A stretch of DNA of 64,000 nt from NCBI GenBank assembly GCA_947494145.1, contig CANLTZ010000001.1:522551-586550 (forward strand), given 5' to 3'. Source of the DNA: an uncultured Jannaschia sp. (GTDB lineage Bacteria > Pseudomonadota > Alphaproteobacteria > Rhodobacterales > Rhodobacteraceae). Position 1 is the first letter of the stretch. Every line of letters starts with the position of its first letter. The notes beneath the pieces are model-generated. The model saw nothing but the letters and a program-made list of their open reading frames with translations. It did not search any database and was not told the origin of the DNA. This document shows positions 1 through 8,497 of the stretch, piece after piece. The position numbers and the translations under genes were made by a program.

Positions 1-68
1 AACGGGGCCGCGTTGCCGAGCGTGGCGGCCTGCGGTAAAGGCGCAACGCAAACCCCGGAGACGTCGCC

Positions 69-1391
69 ATGACCGCGCCCAAGAAGCTGCACGTGAAGAC
101 CTATGGCTGTCAGATGAACGTCTATGACAGCGAGCGCATGGCCGAAACGCTGGGCGTCAAGGGCTATGTGACCACGGACCGGCCCGAAGACGCCGATCTG
201 ATCCTGCTCAACACGTGCCATATCCGCGAAAAGGCAGCCGAGAAGGTCTATTCCGATCTGGGGCGGCTCAAGCCTCTGCGCGAAGCCAAACCCGATCTGA
301 AGATCGGGGTCGCGGGCTGCGTGGCCCAGGCCGAAGGGGCTGAAATCATGGCACGCCAGCCCTTGGTGGACCTGGTGGTCGGCCCCCAGACCTATCACCG
401 TCTGCCCGCCATGATGGAGCGGGTAGAGGCGGGCGAAAAGGCTTTGGACACCGAGATGCCGGAGGAGGACAAGTTCGACCACCTCCCCAAGCTGCGCAGC
501 CCGGCGGCCAAGCCCACAGCCTTCCTGACGGTGCAGGAAGGCTGCGACAAGTTCTGCGCCTTCTGCGTGGTGCCCTATACCCGCGGGGCGGAAGTTTCCC
601 GCCCGGTCGAGCGTCTGCTGGGCGAGGCGCGGGCCCTGGTGGATCGCGGCGTGAAGGAAATCACCCTCCTGGGTCAGAACGTGAACGCCTATCACGGGCT
701 CGGCCCCGATGGCGCAGTCTGGAGCTTGGCGCGGCTGATCTGGGCCTTGGACGGCATCGACGGGTTGGAGCGGATCCGCTTCACGACCTCCCACCCCAAC
801 GACATGACCGACGATTTGATCGAGGCCCATGGGACGTGCGCCAAGCTGATGCCGTATCTGCATCTGCCGGTGCAGTCCGGCTCGGATCGGATCTTGAAGG
901 CGATGAACCGCAAGCACACCGCCGAAGACTACCTGCGCATCATCGCGCGGCTCCGCGATGCCCGCCCCGATCTCGCATTGTCGGGCGATTTCATCGTGGG
1001 CTTCCCGGGCGAAACTGAGGAAGACTTCGAGGCCACGCTGCAAATCGTGCGAGAAACACGCTACGCGGCCGCCTATTCCTTCCGCTACTCCGCCCGTCCC
1101 GGCACGCCCGCGGCGGAACGTGAGGACGTGCCGCAAGACGTGGCGGTCGAGCGATTGCACAGGCTGCAAGCCCTGATCACCGAGCAGCAGCAAGCAGCGC
1201 AGCGCGCCATGGTGGGGCGCGAAACGTGCGTTCTGTTCGAGAAAGCGGGGCGGCACGAAGGGCAGTTGGTCGGCAAGTCGGAATATCTTCAGGCCGTCCA
1301 TGTGCAGGCGCCCGATGCGCTGAAGGGTCAGGTGGCCCGCGTGCGGATCGAGGCGGCGGCGACCAACTCACTTGCGGGCGTGTTGATCTAA
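69..1391 (+). CDS. miaB: tRNA-2-methylthio-N6-dimethylallyladenosine synthase MiaB
   Basis: A 440-residue radical SAM methylthiotransferase that adds a methylthio group to i6A37 of tRNAs reading codons that start with U. The N-terminal UPF0004-type domain shows the conserved cysteines in [19 protein letters not shown] and AGCVAQ, which bind the auxiliary cluster. The radical SAM cluster motif is [10 protein letters not shown] (CxxxCxxC), followed by the [11 protein letters not shown] and [12 protein letters not shown] family signatures and a C-terminal TRAM-like segment. Length is normal for the family. A purine-rich ccggaga lies 8 bases before the ATG. The neighbouring phoH and ybeY genes are the usual alphaproteobacterial partners. 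Confidence 0.96.
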   Translation: MTAPKKLHVKTYGCQMNVYDSERMAETLGVKGYVTTDRPEDADLILLNTCHIREKAAEKVYSDLGRLKPLREAKPDLKIGVAGCVAQAEGAEIMARQPLVDLVVGPQTYHRLPAMMERVEAGEKALDTEMPEEDKFDHLPKLRSPAAKPTAFLTVQEGCDKFCAFCVVPYTRGAEVSRPVERLLGEARALVDRGVKEITLLGQNVNAYHGLGPDGAVWSLARLIWALDGIDGLERIRFTTSHPNDMTDDLIEAHGTCAKLMPYLHLPVQSGSDRILKAMNRKHTAEDYLRIIARLRDARPDLALSGDFIVGFPGETEEDFEATLQIVRETRYAAAYSFRYSARPGTPAAEREDVPQDVAVERLHRLQALITEQQQAAQRAMVGRETCVLFEKAGRHEGQLVGKSEYLQAVHVQAPDALKGQVARVRIEAAATNSLAGVLI

Positions 1392-1701
1392 GGCCAAGTG
1401 CGACTCAGTTAACGGATGGGCGGGGGCGCGCGGCCCGATCCGAGGCGCGCGTCCATCGTTAATTGTCCACAGTTCGTGGACAATAAGCAGCCTGATCGCG
1501 CCCCGGTCGCGGGAACGATTCCAATCGGACACACCTCGCTACATCTTGTAAAATTGGCTTTGCTTGTGTGCGATATTTGCTATCGTCCCAGCCCATGACG
1601 GGGTTTCCCTGCATTGACTTAGCAGACCTTCTTGGGGGCAGGCTGTGGATAAGTTGGCAGGGATATCCAAAGGGATTTAGGCAGGAAAAAGGGGTCCGAT
1701 T
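1392..1701. promoter_or_regulatory. Gene-free leader region with a 9-bp dyad and DnaA-box-like sites
   Basis: This 310-bp gap is visibly richer in A/T than its surroundings. It holds a perfect inverted repeat, ATTGTCCAC-AGTTC-GTGGACAAT (1462-1484), whose left arm runs into TTGTCCACA, one base off the DnaA box TTATCCACA. An exact DnaA box in reverse orientation, TGTGGATAA, lies at 1644-1652. No RNA gene or convincing ORF is seen. It presumably carries the promoter of the two small secreted-protein genes that follow. Whether DnaA binds here is inference. Confidence 0.4.
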
Positions 1702-2058
1702 GTGGCTCGTGTCGTTAATGGAACTTTGGGGCGCGCGCTGACGCTCCTGGCCGGGGTGGCGCTGGCCGCGCCGGTCGCCGCGCAGAATGTCGGGGATGTG
1801 GGCCGGGATGCGGCTGGCAACGTCTTCACCTTCACGGAAGATGCCAACGGCAATCGGGTCTGGACCCCGGGCCGCGTCGGCACCGGCGGGACGGAGCGCC
1901 GCATTCTGGCAGAGCGTTTCACCCCAACGATCTGGACCGACCCCGATGGCTGCGAACACTGGGTCATGGATGACGGCGCCGAAGGCTACATGACGCCCCA
2001 TGTGCGCCGCGACGGTCGCCCCGTCTGTAACCGCGCCACAGCCCAGGGGGGCGATTGA
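1702..2058 (+). CDS. Small secreted protein with a DPxGCxHWxxDDGxEGY domain
   Basis: A 118-residue protein starting at GTG, with a Sec-type signal peptide (hydrophobic TLLAGVALAAPVAA, likely cleavage after VAAQ). The mature part ends in a compact motif, IWTDPDGCEHWVMDDGAEGY, followed by DGRPVC. The two cysteines could form a disulfide in the periplasm. The same motif recurs in the next gene, so the two are tandem paralogs. From memory, similar segments occur in Rhodobacterales envelope proteins of the OmpA type, but no OmpA domain is present here. Function unknown; an envelope role is inferred from the signal peptide. Confidence 0.7.
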   Translation: MARVVNGTLGRALTLLAGVALAAPVAAQNVGDVGRDAAGNVFTFTEDANGNRVWTPGRVGTGGTERRILAERFTPTIWTDPDGCEHWVMDDGAEGYMTPHVRRDGRPVCNRATAQGGD

Positions 2059-2059
2059 C

Positions 2060-2365
2060 ATGATCATCATCCGTCTACTCACCGGCGCCGCCTGCGTCGC
2101 CGCCTTGGGCGCCTGCGTGGCCGACAACAATTCCGACAAGACCACCGACCGTGGCGTCATCGGCGTCTCGTCGTTGCAAGATCTGTCGCCCGGCATCTGG
2201 GTCGACCCGCGTGGCTGCGATCATTGGATCATCGATGACGGCATCGAAGGCTACCTGTCGCAACGCCTGGACGATCGTGGCCGCCCGGTTTGTTCCGGCG
2301 TCGCCCCGCCCGAATATGTCACCGGGCCCTTCCGGGCCGGTCAGGACATAAACGATCCCATTTGA
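2060..2365 (+). CDS. Small putative lipoprotein, paralog of the preceding gene
   Basis: The ORF track begins at 2000, but the ATG at 2060 directly after the previous stop fits better. It gives MIIIRLLTGAACVAALGAC, a signal peptide with a lipobox-like ALGAC, so this 101-residue protein is probably a lipoprotein. The mature domain IWVDPRGCDHWIIDDGIEGY...DRGRPVC is clearly related to that of the upstream gene. The one-base spacing between the genes suggests co-translation. Function unknown; the two may be an anchored and a soluble form of the same envelope domain. Confidence 0.7.
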   Translation: MIIIRLLTGAACVAALGACVADNNSDKTTDRGVIGVSSLQDLSPGIWVDPRGCDHWIIDDGIEGYLSQRLDDRGRPVCSGVAPPEYVTGPFRAGQDINDPI

Positions 2366-2518
2366 TCGCGGATGTCGGTGACGCGCAATTCGGGGCCGTG
2401 GCGGAAACGTCACGGCCCTGTTGCATTGTGGGGGTGACATATGCCCTTCAGGACCCATCTTTCATGCTGTCGCGCTGGACGATAAAGACCGACGCTATCG
2501 CCCGACGCCTTACCCCTG

Positions 2519-3550
2519 ATGCAGGAGAGCCGCTTGGCCCCAACCGCTTCACCCGATACCGCGCTGGCCATCCAGCTCGAATTTCCCGACAACCGTTTGA
2601 TGATCGACCTGGTGGGACCCCACGGGGCCCATCTGGCGCAGGTCGAACAACTTCTGGGCGTGCAGATCGTCAACCGCGGCAATTCCCTCGTTGTCCATGG
2701 CGAAGCCGCGGGCGAAGGGGAGCGGGTGTTGAACGCGCTCTACGCCCGGCTGGAAGCGGGCAAGGGCGTGGATATGGGCGCCATTGACGGCCTGGTGCGC
2801 CTGCGCGGCGACGAGGCGGAGGCCCGCGCTGGCGACCAGGCGGAGATGTTTCCCGGCCCCGCCCTCGAAATCCGCACCCGCAAAAAGACCATGGAGCCCC
2901 GGACCGAGGCGCAGAAGGCCTATACCCAAGCGCTTCTGGACCATGAACTGACCTTCGGCATCGGGCCCGCGGGCACCGGCAAGACCTATATCGCCGTGGC
3001 CGTGGCCGTGTCGAAATTCATCACAGGCGAAGTGGACCGCATCATCCTGACCCGCCCCGCGGTGGAGGCGGGCGAAAAGCTGGGTTTTCTGCCGGGCACG
3101 CAGGATGAAAAGGTCGACCCCTATATGCAGCCGCTCTACGACGCGCTGAACGACTTTCTGCCCGGCAAGCAATTGGCCAAGCTGCGTGAAGAACGCCGGG
3201 TGGAAATCGCACCCCTGGCTTTCATGCGCGGGCGCACGCTTAGCAATGCGTTCGTTATTCTGGATGAGGCGCAGAATGCCACGACGATGCAGATGAAGAT
3301 GTTTCTGACGCGGCTTGGCCAGGGATCACGCATGGCGATCACGGGGGACCGCAGCCAGGTGGACCTGCCGCGCGGTGTGCAATCCGGACTGCGCGATGCG
3401 GAACATATCCTGGACGGCGTGGGCGGGATCAGCTTCAACTATTTCACCGCCTCGGATGTGGTGCGCCACCCCCTGGTGGCCAAGATCATCACCGCCTACG
3501 ACGCCGAAGATACCCGCCGCGAAGCCGCCCGGGTGGCGCGGGAAGGGTAA
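2519..3550 (+). CDS. phoH: PhoH family P-loop protein
   Basis: A PhoH-like ATPase of about 340 residues. The N-terminal third has a KH-like stretch (HGAHLAQVEQLLGVQIVNRG). The P-loop is GPAGTGKTYIAV and the Walker B motif is FVILDEAQNAT, followed by TGDRSQVDLP. The family is thought to act in RNA metabolism, and the ybeY neighbour (rRNA maturation) fits this. Start choice: the listed ATG at 2519 has no clear ribosome binding site, whereas aggag sits 6 bases before an in-frame TTG at 2534, so a TTG start five codons later is possible. Confidence 0.92.
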   Translation: MQESRLAPTASPDTALAIQLEFPDNRLMIDLVGPHGAHLAQVEQLLGVQIVNRGNSLVVHGEAAGEGERVLNALYARLEAGKGVDMGAIDGLVRLRGDEAEARAGDQAEMFPGPALEIRTRKKTMEPRTEAQKAYTQALLDHELTFGIGPAGTGKTYIAVAVAVSKFITGEVDRIILTRPAVEAGEKLGFLPGTQDEKVDPYMQPLYDALNDFLPGKQLAKLREERRVEIAPLAFMRGRTLSNAFVILDEAQNATTMQMKMFLTRLGQGSRMAITGDRSQVDLPRGVQSGLRDAEHILDGVGGISFNYFTASDVVRHPLVAKIITAYDAEDTRREAARVAREG

Positions 3551-3582
3551 GCGCGTATGGGACGGCAAGGGGAGGCTGGCTG

Positions 3583-3966
3583 ATGGCGGGTTGGCGCCGG
3601 TTACGATTCAAACACCGCAAACCAAGGCCATACCGCGTCAGCTTTGAGCAGGCGGTGCGCAAACCCACCCTGATGCGATCCTATGTGAAAGAGTGGTGCG
3701 CCAGGCGCCGAAAGGAAGGCGCCCAAGCCTTCGCTGCGGGGGCCTTGTCGGGGGGCTTGGTCTGGATGTTCTTCCGCGAACCCAACATGACCGTAGAAAT
3801 GCCCAAGGCCATGGTCATCGCCTTCGTCGCGATCCCGGTCGTCTTCACGACGATGGGCGCGCTCTGCATAGTTTGGCCCCAAGCGATGTTCTGGCTGGAC
3901 CACCCCCGGGACCGCTATGAAAAGGCGCTGGCCGGGAAAGGGCGGCGGAAGGGCAAGCAAAGATGA
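3583..3966 (+). CDS. Conserved-looking small membrane protein of unknown function
   Basis: A 127-residue protein with a basic N-terminus and C-terminus (GKGRRKGKQR). It has two hydrophobic segments, roughly residues 48-65 (AFAAGALSGGLVWMFF) and 75-100 (MVIAFVAIPVVFTTMGALCIVW), so it is probably an inner-membrane protein with cytoplasmic ends. It lies between phoH and ybeY on the same strand and overlaps the next small ORF by 4 bases (ATGA). I do not recognise the family. Codon use matches its neighbours. Confidence 0.6.
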   Translation: MAGWRRLRFKHRKPRPYRVSFEQAVRKPTLMRSYVKEWCARRRKEGAQAFAAGALSGGLVWMFFREPNMTVEMPKAMVIAFVAIPVVFTTMGALCIVWPQAMFWLDHPRDRYEKALAGKGRRKGKQR

Positions 3967-4175
3967 ACGATCCGGATCGCGGCGACCGGTTGGAAGTGAC
4001 GGAGGATGCCGCGCTTTGGGATTGGCTGGGCGCCCATCACGACCGGGATGCGGGTGGCCCATGGCTGGGTGGATGGACGACGCATGAAGCTGGATGCGGA
4101 TGGGACGACGCAATGGATCGGCATCGTCGCCGACCATGCGGCACAGGGCGAAAAGGTGCCGCAATACTGAGATAG
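3963..4175 (+). pseudogene. Possible frameshifted small gene between a membrane-protein gene and ybeY
   Basis: The listed ORF (70 codons) starts at an ATGA overlap with the gene before it. Its first half, MNDPDRGDRLEVTEDAALW, has GC-rich third positions. The second half in that frame is rich in Arg/Cys/His and looks like a shadow. In the +1 frame an open stretch ending at 4170 reads VAHGWVDGRRMKL then IGIVADHAAQGEKVPQY, which looks like genuine coding. The simplest reading is one small gene of about 68 residues with a single-base frameshift near 4050. Alternatives are a separate 54-residue ORF at 4006-4170, or no gene at all. Confidence 0.35.
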
Positions 4176-4218
4176 GGACGGTGATGGGTTTCGAAGACAG
4201 CATGAAAGGCCTGCGCCC

Positions 4219-4695
4219 ATGACCGTGGATGTGGTCATCGAAGATACCCGCTGGACCATCTTGGACGCGTTGGCAAACGCGGCTATTCCCGCCGCTCTGG
4301 CTGGACTGGACCCAGGCTGGGAGGTCGTCGTTCTCGGCTGTGACGACGCACGGATCGCTGAGCTGAACACGGAATTCCGCGGCAAGCCCATGCCCACAAA
4401 CGTCTTGTCCTGGCCTTCGGAAGATCGCCACCCGGATGTGGCGCCAAATGACCTGGAACTGGGCGACATCGCCATCGCCTATGACACCTGCCTGCGGGAG
4501 GCCGCCGAGCAGGGCAAAAGCTTTGAGGCCCATGTCACGCATCTTCTGGTCCATGCGACACTGCATCTGCTGGGCCATGACCACATCGACGACGAAGGGG
4601 CCACGCGCATGGAAGCGCTGGAGATTCAAATCCTCCGAACTTTGGGTTTCCCTGATCCTTACGCGGATGATATCCTAAACCCGGCCGCGCTTTGA
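4219..4695 (+). CDS. ybeY: rRNA maturation endoribonuclease YbeY
   Basis: A 158-residue single-domain metal-dependent RNase involved in 16S rRNA 3'-end maturation and ribosome quality control. The signature HATLHLLGHDH (HxxxHxxxxxH, zinc ligands) is present near residue 115. The upstream part contains LNTEFRGKPMPTNVLSWP, matching the family's N-x-x-x-R-x-x-x-x-P-T-D/N-V-L-S-F/W pattern. Its position between phoH and a CorC-like gene is the standard alphaproteobacterial arrangement. Confidence 0.95.
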   Translation: MTVDVVIEDTRWTILDALANAAIPAALAGLDPGWEVVVLGCDDARIAELNTEFRGKPMPTNVLSWPSEDRHPDVAPNDLELGDIAIAYDTCLREAAEQGKSFEAHVTHLLVHATLHLLGHDHIDDEGATRMEALEIQILRTLGFPDPYADDILNPAAL

Positions 4696-4725
4696 CCGGC
4701 TCTTATTGGAGGCCCCCCGGGTCCG

Positions 4726-5625
4726 ATGGACACAGACGGATCGTCTAGCGCCGCGCTGCGCGCGCCCGACAACGACACACAAGATGACAGTATGCGCGCC
4801 GCACCCGCATCTTCCGATGCCCCGAGCGTTGCGCGACCTGGCTTCGTTTCCCGCATTTTCGGTGGCTTCTTCGCGGAGCCTCAGGATACCGCACCCCCAC
4901 CGTCCGAGCCGGCGATGCCGGGGCTCGGCAACCTGCGGCTCAAGCGACTGGACGACGTGCTTATTCCGCGCGCCGAAGTGGTGGCGGTGCCCAGCGACAC
5001 CTTGCTGCCCGAACTGGTGGCCAAATTCCGCGAAAGTGGGATGACGCGGCTGCCCGTGTTCGAAAACACGCTGGATGAACCGCTGGGCATGATCCACCTG
5101 AAGGATCTGGCGCTCAACCACGGCTTCAACGGCGACCGCGACAAGGCCTTTGCGCTCAAGCCGCTGCTGCGCCCGCTGATCTATGCGCCGCCCAGCATGC
5201 CCATTGGCGTGCTGCTCACCAAGATGCAGACCCAACGCATCCACATGGCGCTGGTTATTGACGAATATGGCGGTGTGGATGGCCTTGTGACGTTGGAAGA
5301 CCTGATCGAGCAGGTCATCGGCGAGATCGAGGATGAGCACGACCAGGAGGAAGGCAAGTTCTGGCGGCAGGAAAAGACCGGCTGCTACCTCGCCTTGGCG
5401 CGCACCCCGCTCGAAGATTTCGAGCAGGAGGTGGGCTATAAACTGGTCGACCCCGAAGATGAGGAAGAGGTCGACACCTTGGGCGGGCTCGTCTTCATGC
5501 TGGCGGGCCGCGTGCCCGAACGGGGGGAGGTCATCCCCCACCCCTCGGGCGCTGAGATCGAAGTGGTCGATGCCGACCCGCGCCGCATCAAGCGCCTTCG
5601 CCTGCGGATGCCGCAGGCAGCCTGA
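4726..5625 (+). CDS. CBS-domain hemolysin/CorC family protein
   Basis: A 299-residue soluble protein with two CBS domains (around residues 65-185: VVAVPSDTLLPELV and MHRIHMALVIDEYGGVDGLVT-type sequence) and a C-terminal CorC_HlyC domain (GGLVFMLAGRVPERGEVI). Members are linked to Mg2+/Co2+ efflux or to regulation of transporters; the exact role here is unknown. There is no transmembrane segment, unlike the longer DUF21-containing relatives. An SD-like ggagg lies about 14 bases before the ATG. The stop codon abuts the GTG start of lnt, so the two are probably translationally coupled. Confidence 0.88.
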   Translation: MDTDGSSSAALRAPDNDTQDDSMRAAPASSDAPSVARPGFVSRIFGGFFAEPQDTAPPPSEPAMPGLGNLRLKRLDDVLIPRAEVVAVPSDTLLPELVAKFRESGMTRLPVFENTLDEPLGMIHLKDLALNHGFNGDRDKAFALKPLLRPLIYAPPSMPIGVLLTKMQTQRIHMALVIDEYGGVDGLVTLEDLIEQVIGEIEDEHDQEEGKFWRQEKTGCYLALARTPLEDFEQEVGYKLVDPEDEEEVDTLGGLVFMLAGRVPERGEVIPHPSGAEIEVVDADPRRIKRLRLRMPQAA

Positions 5626-7098
5626 GTGACACGCCTCACGGGTCTTCTGGCCCCCATCGTGGCCGGGATCGCTGCCGCCCTGGGGCAGGCGCCCTGGGGT
5701 CTTTGGCCCTTGGCGCTGGTGGGCTTCGCACTGGGGGTCTGGGCCGTGGCGCGGGCGCGGTGGCCTGCATTGGTGGGGTTGGTCTTTGGCGTGGCCCATT
5801 TCGGGCTCGCCCTCGTTTGGATAGTGGAGCCTTTCCTGGTGGATGCGGCGGCCACGGCCTGGCTGGCGCCGGTGGCGCTTGGCGCCATGGCCTTGGGCTT
5901 CGGCGCGTTCTGGTCCTTGGGCGGCTGGCTGGGTGCGCGCTATCTGGGCGGGCCGGTTGGCGTGGCCCTGGGTCTCGCGGGGATGGAACTTCTACGCGCC
6001 TATGCGTTGACCGGCTTCCCCTGGGCCTTGCCGGGCCATGTGTTGATCGCCTCGTCCGCCTTGCCCGCCGCATCCTGGCTGGGCGCCCATGGTTTGGGCT
6101 TGGCGGTGCTTCTGGGCGCGGGGCTGGTGGCCCTGGCGCGGCCCGCGGCCTTTGGTTTGGGCATCATGCTCTGGGCGGCACCACTCGGTCTGGGCCTCGC
6201 CCTGCCGCCCGCGCCCGAGGCGGGGCCAGAGGCGCCGGTGCTGCGGTTGGTACAGCCCAACGCGCCGCAGCACCTTAAATGGGACCCGGACTGGATTGGC
6301 GTCTTCTTCCGCCGCGGCTTGGCCGAGACCACGGCGCCCGGTGCGCGGGTGGCGACAATCTGGCCCGAAACCTCCATGCCCACGCTTCTCGGCAACTCTA
6401 CCGATGTGCGCCGCATGATCGCGACCGCGGCGGGGGCGGGGCCCGTGGTGTTGGGCGTGCAGCGTTTCGACGAAGCGGGCCAGCCGCGCAATGCGCTGGT
6501 GCTGTTGGAAGGCGCGGCGGGCGAGGTGACGCATCTCTACGACAAGCACCGATTGGTGCCGTTTGGGGAATATCTGCCGCTGCCGCGCCTTTTCGGGGCG
6601 CTGGGCTTCGGGCCGCTCGCCGCGCAATTGGCGGGCCGCTATGCACCGGGGGATGGCCCCGCCACTTTGGATCTGCCCGGCGTGGGGCCGGTCTTGGCGA
6701 TGATCTGCTATGAGGCGATCTTTCCCCAAGACCTGCGCCGGGTGGATCGCCCGCGCGCTATCCTTCACCTCACCAACGATGCCTGGTTTGGCACTCGCAT
6801 CGGGCCGCAGCAGCATCTGGCCCTGGCCCGGCTGCGTGCGGCGGAAAGCGGGCTGCCCTTGATGCGCGCGGCCAATACCGGGATTTCCGCAGTGATCGAC
6901 GCGCGCGGGGACATCCGCGCGTCGCTCGCCCTGGGGGCGGCGGGGCATCTGGATGCCGCCTTACCCCCTGCCTTGCCCCCCACGCCCTACATGCGAACGG
7001 GCGATTGGGGCGCCTTTCTGGTCTGGCTCGCCCTGGTGGCGGTGCTTTTCACCGCAGCGCGGCGGAATGCGGTTGCAGGCACTGGCATTCACCCATAG
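5626..7098 (+). CDS. lnt: Apolipoprotein N-acyltransferase
   Basis: A 490-residue inner-membrane enzyme that N-acylates the N-terminal cysteine of lipoproteins, the last step of lipoprotein maturation. The first ~200 residues form a set of hydrophobic helices. The nitrilase-fold domain carries the catalytic triad context: Glu in IWPETSMP, Lys in YDKHRLVPFGEYLP and Cys in MICYEAIFP. A final helix lies near the C-terminus. The start is a GTG directly after the stop of the preceding gene. The putative lipoprotein at 2060 would be among its substrates. Confidence 0.93.
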   Translation: MTRLTGLLAPIVAGIAAALGQAPWGLWPLALVGFALGVWAVARARWPALVGLVFGVAHFGLALVWIVEPFLVDAAATAWLAPVALGAMALGFGAFWSLGGWLGARYLGGPVGVALGLAGMELLRAYALTGFPWALPGHVLIASSALPAASWLGAHGLGLAVLLGAGLVALARPAAFGLGIMLWAAPLGLGLALPPAPEAGPEAPVLRLVQPNAPQHLKWDPDWIGVFFRRGLAETTAPGARVATIWPETSMPTLLGNSTDVRRMIATAAGAGPVVLGVQRFDEAGQPRNALVLLEGAAGEVTHLYDKHRLVPFGEYLPLPRLFGALGFGPLAAQLAGRYAPGDGPATLDLPGVGPVLAMICYEAIFPQDLRRVDRPRAILHLTNDAWFGTRIGPQQHLALARLRAAESGLPLMRAANTGISAVIDARGDIRASLALGAAGHLDAALPPALPPTPYMRTGDWGAFLVWLALVAVLFTAARRNAVAGTGIHP

Positions 7099-7109
7099 CG
7101 ATGACAACC

Positions 7110-7156
7110 AGCGTCCCAACGGCTTCCTGACGGGGCGTTTCATTTAAACCGGAGCA
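7110..7156 (+). promoter_or_regulatory. SAM/SAH-type riboswitch upstream of metK
   Basis: GCGTCCC-AACGGCTTCCTGAC-GGGGCG forms a short hairpin with the conserved AACGGCTTCCTG loop. It is followed after a T/A-rich spacer by GGAGCA directly in front of the metK ATG. This is the architecture I know for the SAM/SAH riboswitch class, where GGAGCA pairs with the loop in an H-type pseudoknot and also serves as the ribosome binding site. Ligand binding would hide the Shine-Dalgarno and repress SAM synthetase translation. Recognised by motif only. Confidence 0.88.
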
Positions 7157-7160
7157 CCCC

Positions 7161-8345
7161 ATGAGCAGCCGCCAGAACTATTCCTTCACCTCGGAATCGG
7201 TGTCCGAAGGGCATCCCGACAAGGTTTGCGACCGCATTTCCGATGCCGTCCTCGACGCCCTTCTTGCCGAAGAACCCGAGGCTCGCGTGGCCGCAGAAAC
7301 CTTCGCCACCACCAACCGCGTCGTGATCGGGGGGGAGGTGGGGCTGTCCGACCAGGACAAGCTGCACGATTACATGGGCCGCATCGAAGACATCGCGCGC
7401 GCCTGCATCCGCGATATCGGCTATGAGCAGGACAAGTTCCACCACGCCACGGTCGAGGTGACGAACCTGCTGCATGAGCAATCCGCCCATATCGCGCAGG
7501 GTGTGGATGCCAGCAACGAGAAGGACGAAGGCGCGGGCGACCAAGGCATCATGTTCGGTTATGCCTGCGATGAGACGCCTGAGTTGATGCCAGCCCCCAT
7601 CCTCTATGCCCATGCCATCCTGCGGCGCCTGGCCGAAGTGCGAAAATCCGGGCAGGAGCCGACATTGGGCCCCGACGCCAAGTCGCAACTGACGGTGCGC
7701 TATGAAGGCGGCAAGCCGGTCGGCGTGTCCTCGATCGTGTTGTCCACGCAGCATCTGGACGAGACCATGACCAGCGCCGATGTGCGCGCCGTGGTGGAGC
7801 CCCATATCCGCGCCGTGCTGCCCGAGGGTTGGCTGGACGATGGCACCGAATGGTGGGTGAACCCAACGGGCAAGTTCGTCATCGGCGGGCCCGATGGCGA
7901 TGCCGGTCTGACGGGACGCAAGATCATCGTGGATACCTATGGCGGGGCCGCGCCCCATGGCGGCGGCGCCTTTTCGGGCAAGGACCCGACCAAGGTGGAC
8001 CGCTCAGCCGCCTATGCGGCGCGCTATCTGGCCAAGAACGTGGTGGCGGCGGGTCTGGCCCATCGCTGTACCTTGCAGCTTTCCTATGCGATCGGGGTGG
8101 CCAAGCCGCTGTCGATCTATGTGGATACCCATGGTACGGGCGAGGCGGAGCCTGCCGCCATCGAGCGCGCCATCGCCGAGGTCATGGACCTGACGCCGCG
8201 CGGCATCCGCCAGCATCTGGGCCTGAATCGGCCGATCTATCAGCGCACGGCGGCCTATGGGCACTTTGGCCGCGCCCCCGATGAGGATGGCGGATTTTCC
8301 TGGGAGAAGACCGATCTTGCGGACGCGTTGACCGCGCGGCTCTAG
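7161..8345 (+). CDS. metK: S-adenosylmethionine synthetase
   Basis: A 394-residue methionine adenosyltransferase that makes SAM from methionine and ATP in the cytoplasm. The signatures are all present: [17 protein letters not shown] (ATP site), the [12 protein letters not shown] hexapeptide region, and [23 protein letters not shown]. Length is usual for the alphaproteobacterial type. The SAM/SAH-type riboswitch placed over its ribosome binding site indicates feedback control of translation by its product. The downstream neighbour ribD is convergent. Confidence 0.97.
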   Translation: MSSRQNYSFTSESVSEGHPDKVCDRISDAVLDALLAEEPEARVAAETFATTNRVVIGGEVGLSDQDKLHDYMGRIEDIARACIRDIGYEQDKFHHATVEVTNLLHEQSAHIAQGVDASNEKDEGAGDQGIMFGYACDETPELMPAPILYAHAILRRLAEVRKSGQEPTLGPDAKSQLTVRYEGGKPVGVSSIVLSTQHLDETMTSADVRAVVEPHIRAVLPEGWLDDGTEWWVNPTGKFVIGGPDGDAGLTGRKIIVDTYGGAAPHGGGAFSGKDPTKVDRSAAYAARYLAKNVVAAGLAHRCTLQLSYAIGVAKPLSIYVDTHGTGEAEPAAIERAIAEVMDLTPRGIRQHLGLNRPIYQRTAAYGHFGRAPDEDGGFSWEKTDLADALTARL

Positions 8346-8368
8346 GGCGGCGTTTCGCCCGAGTGCAA

Positions 8369-8437
8369 GCCGGGCCATTGACGGGCGCGGGGGCGGCCCG
8401 GCGATGGATCGGCGCCCTGCGGGCTTTGGCCGGTCCC
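8369..8437. terminator. Two stacked hairpins between convergent metK and ribD
   Basis: The first hairpin pairs GCCGGGCC (8369-8376) with GGCCCGGC (8395-8402). The second pairs GGATCGG with CCGGTCC (one G-T wobble) around an inner GCCC-tgc-GGGC (8406-8436). There is no strong T-run. The second resembles the hairpins after the glutamate-dehydrogenase gene and before pntB, which also sit between convergent genes. A bidirectional terminator role is inferred from position. Confidence 0.45.
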
Positions 8438-8497
8438 GGGGTCGGAACGGAAAACGGTCTGCATAGCCGATGTCCCGTAGCATCTATGCGACCTGCC

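Noticed and set aside
1392-1701. Replication origin
   Set aside because: DnaA-like boxes and AT-rich DNA are suggestive, but there are only two boxes, and neither dnaA/dnaN nor the hemE/maf-type origin genes are adjacent.
3601-4629. 342-codon minus-strand ORF
   Set aside because: Antisense to ybeY and the small membrane protein; no ribosome site or domain.
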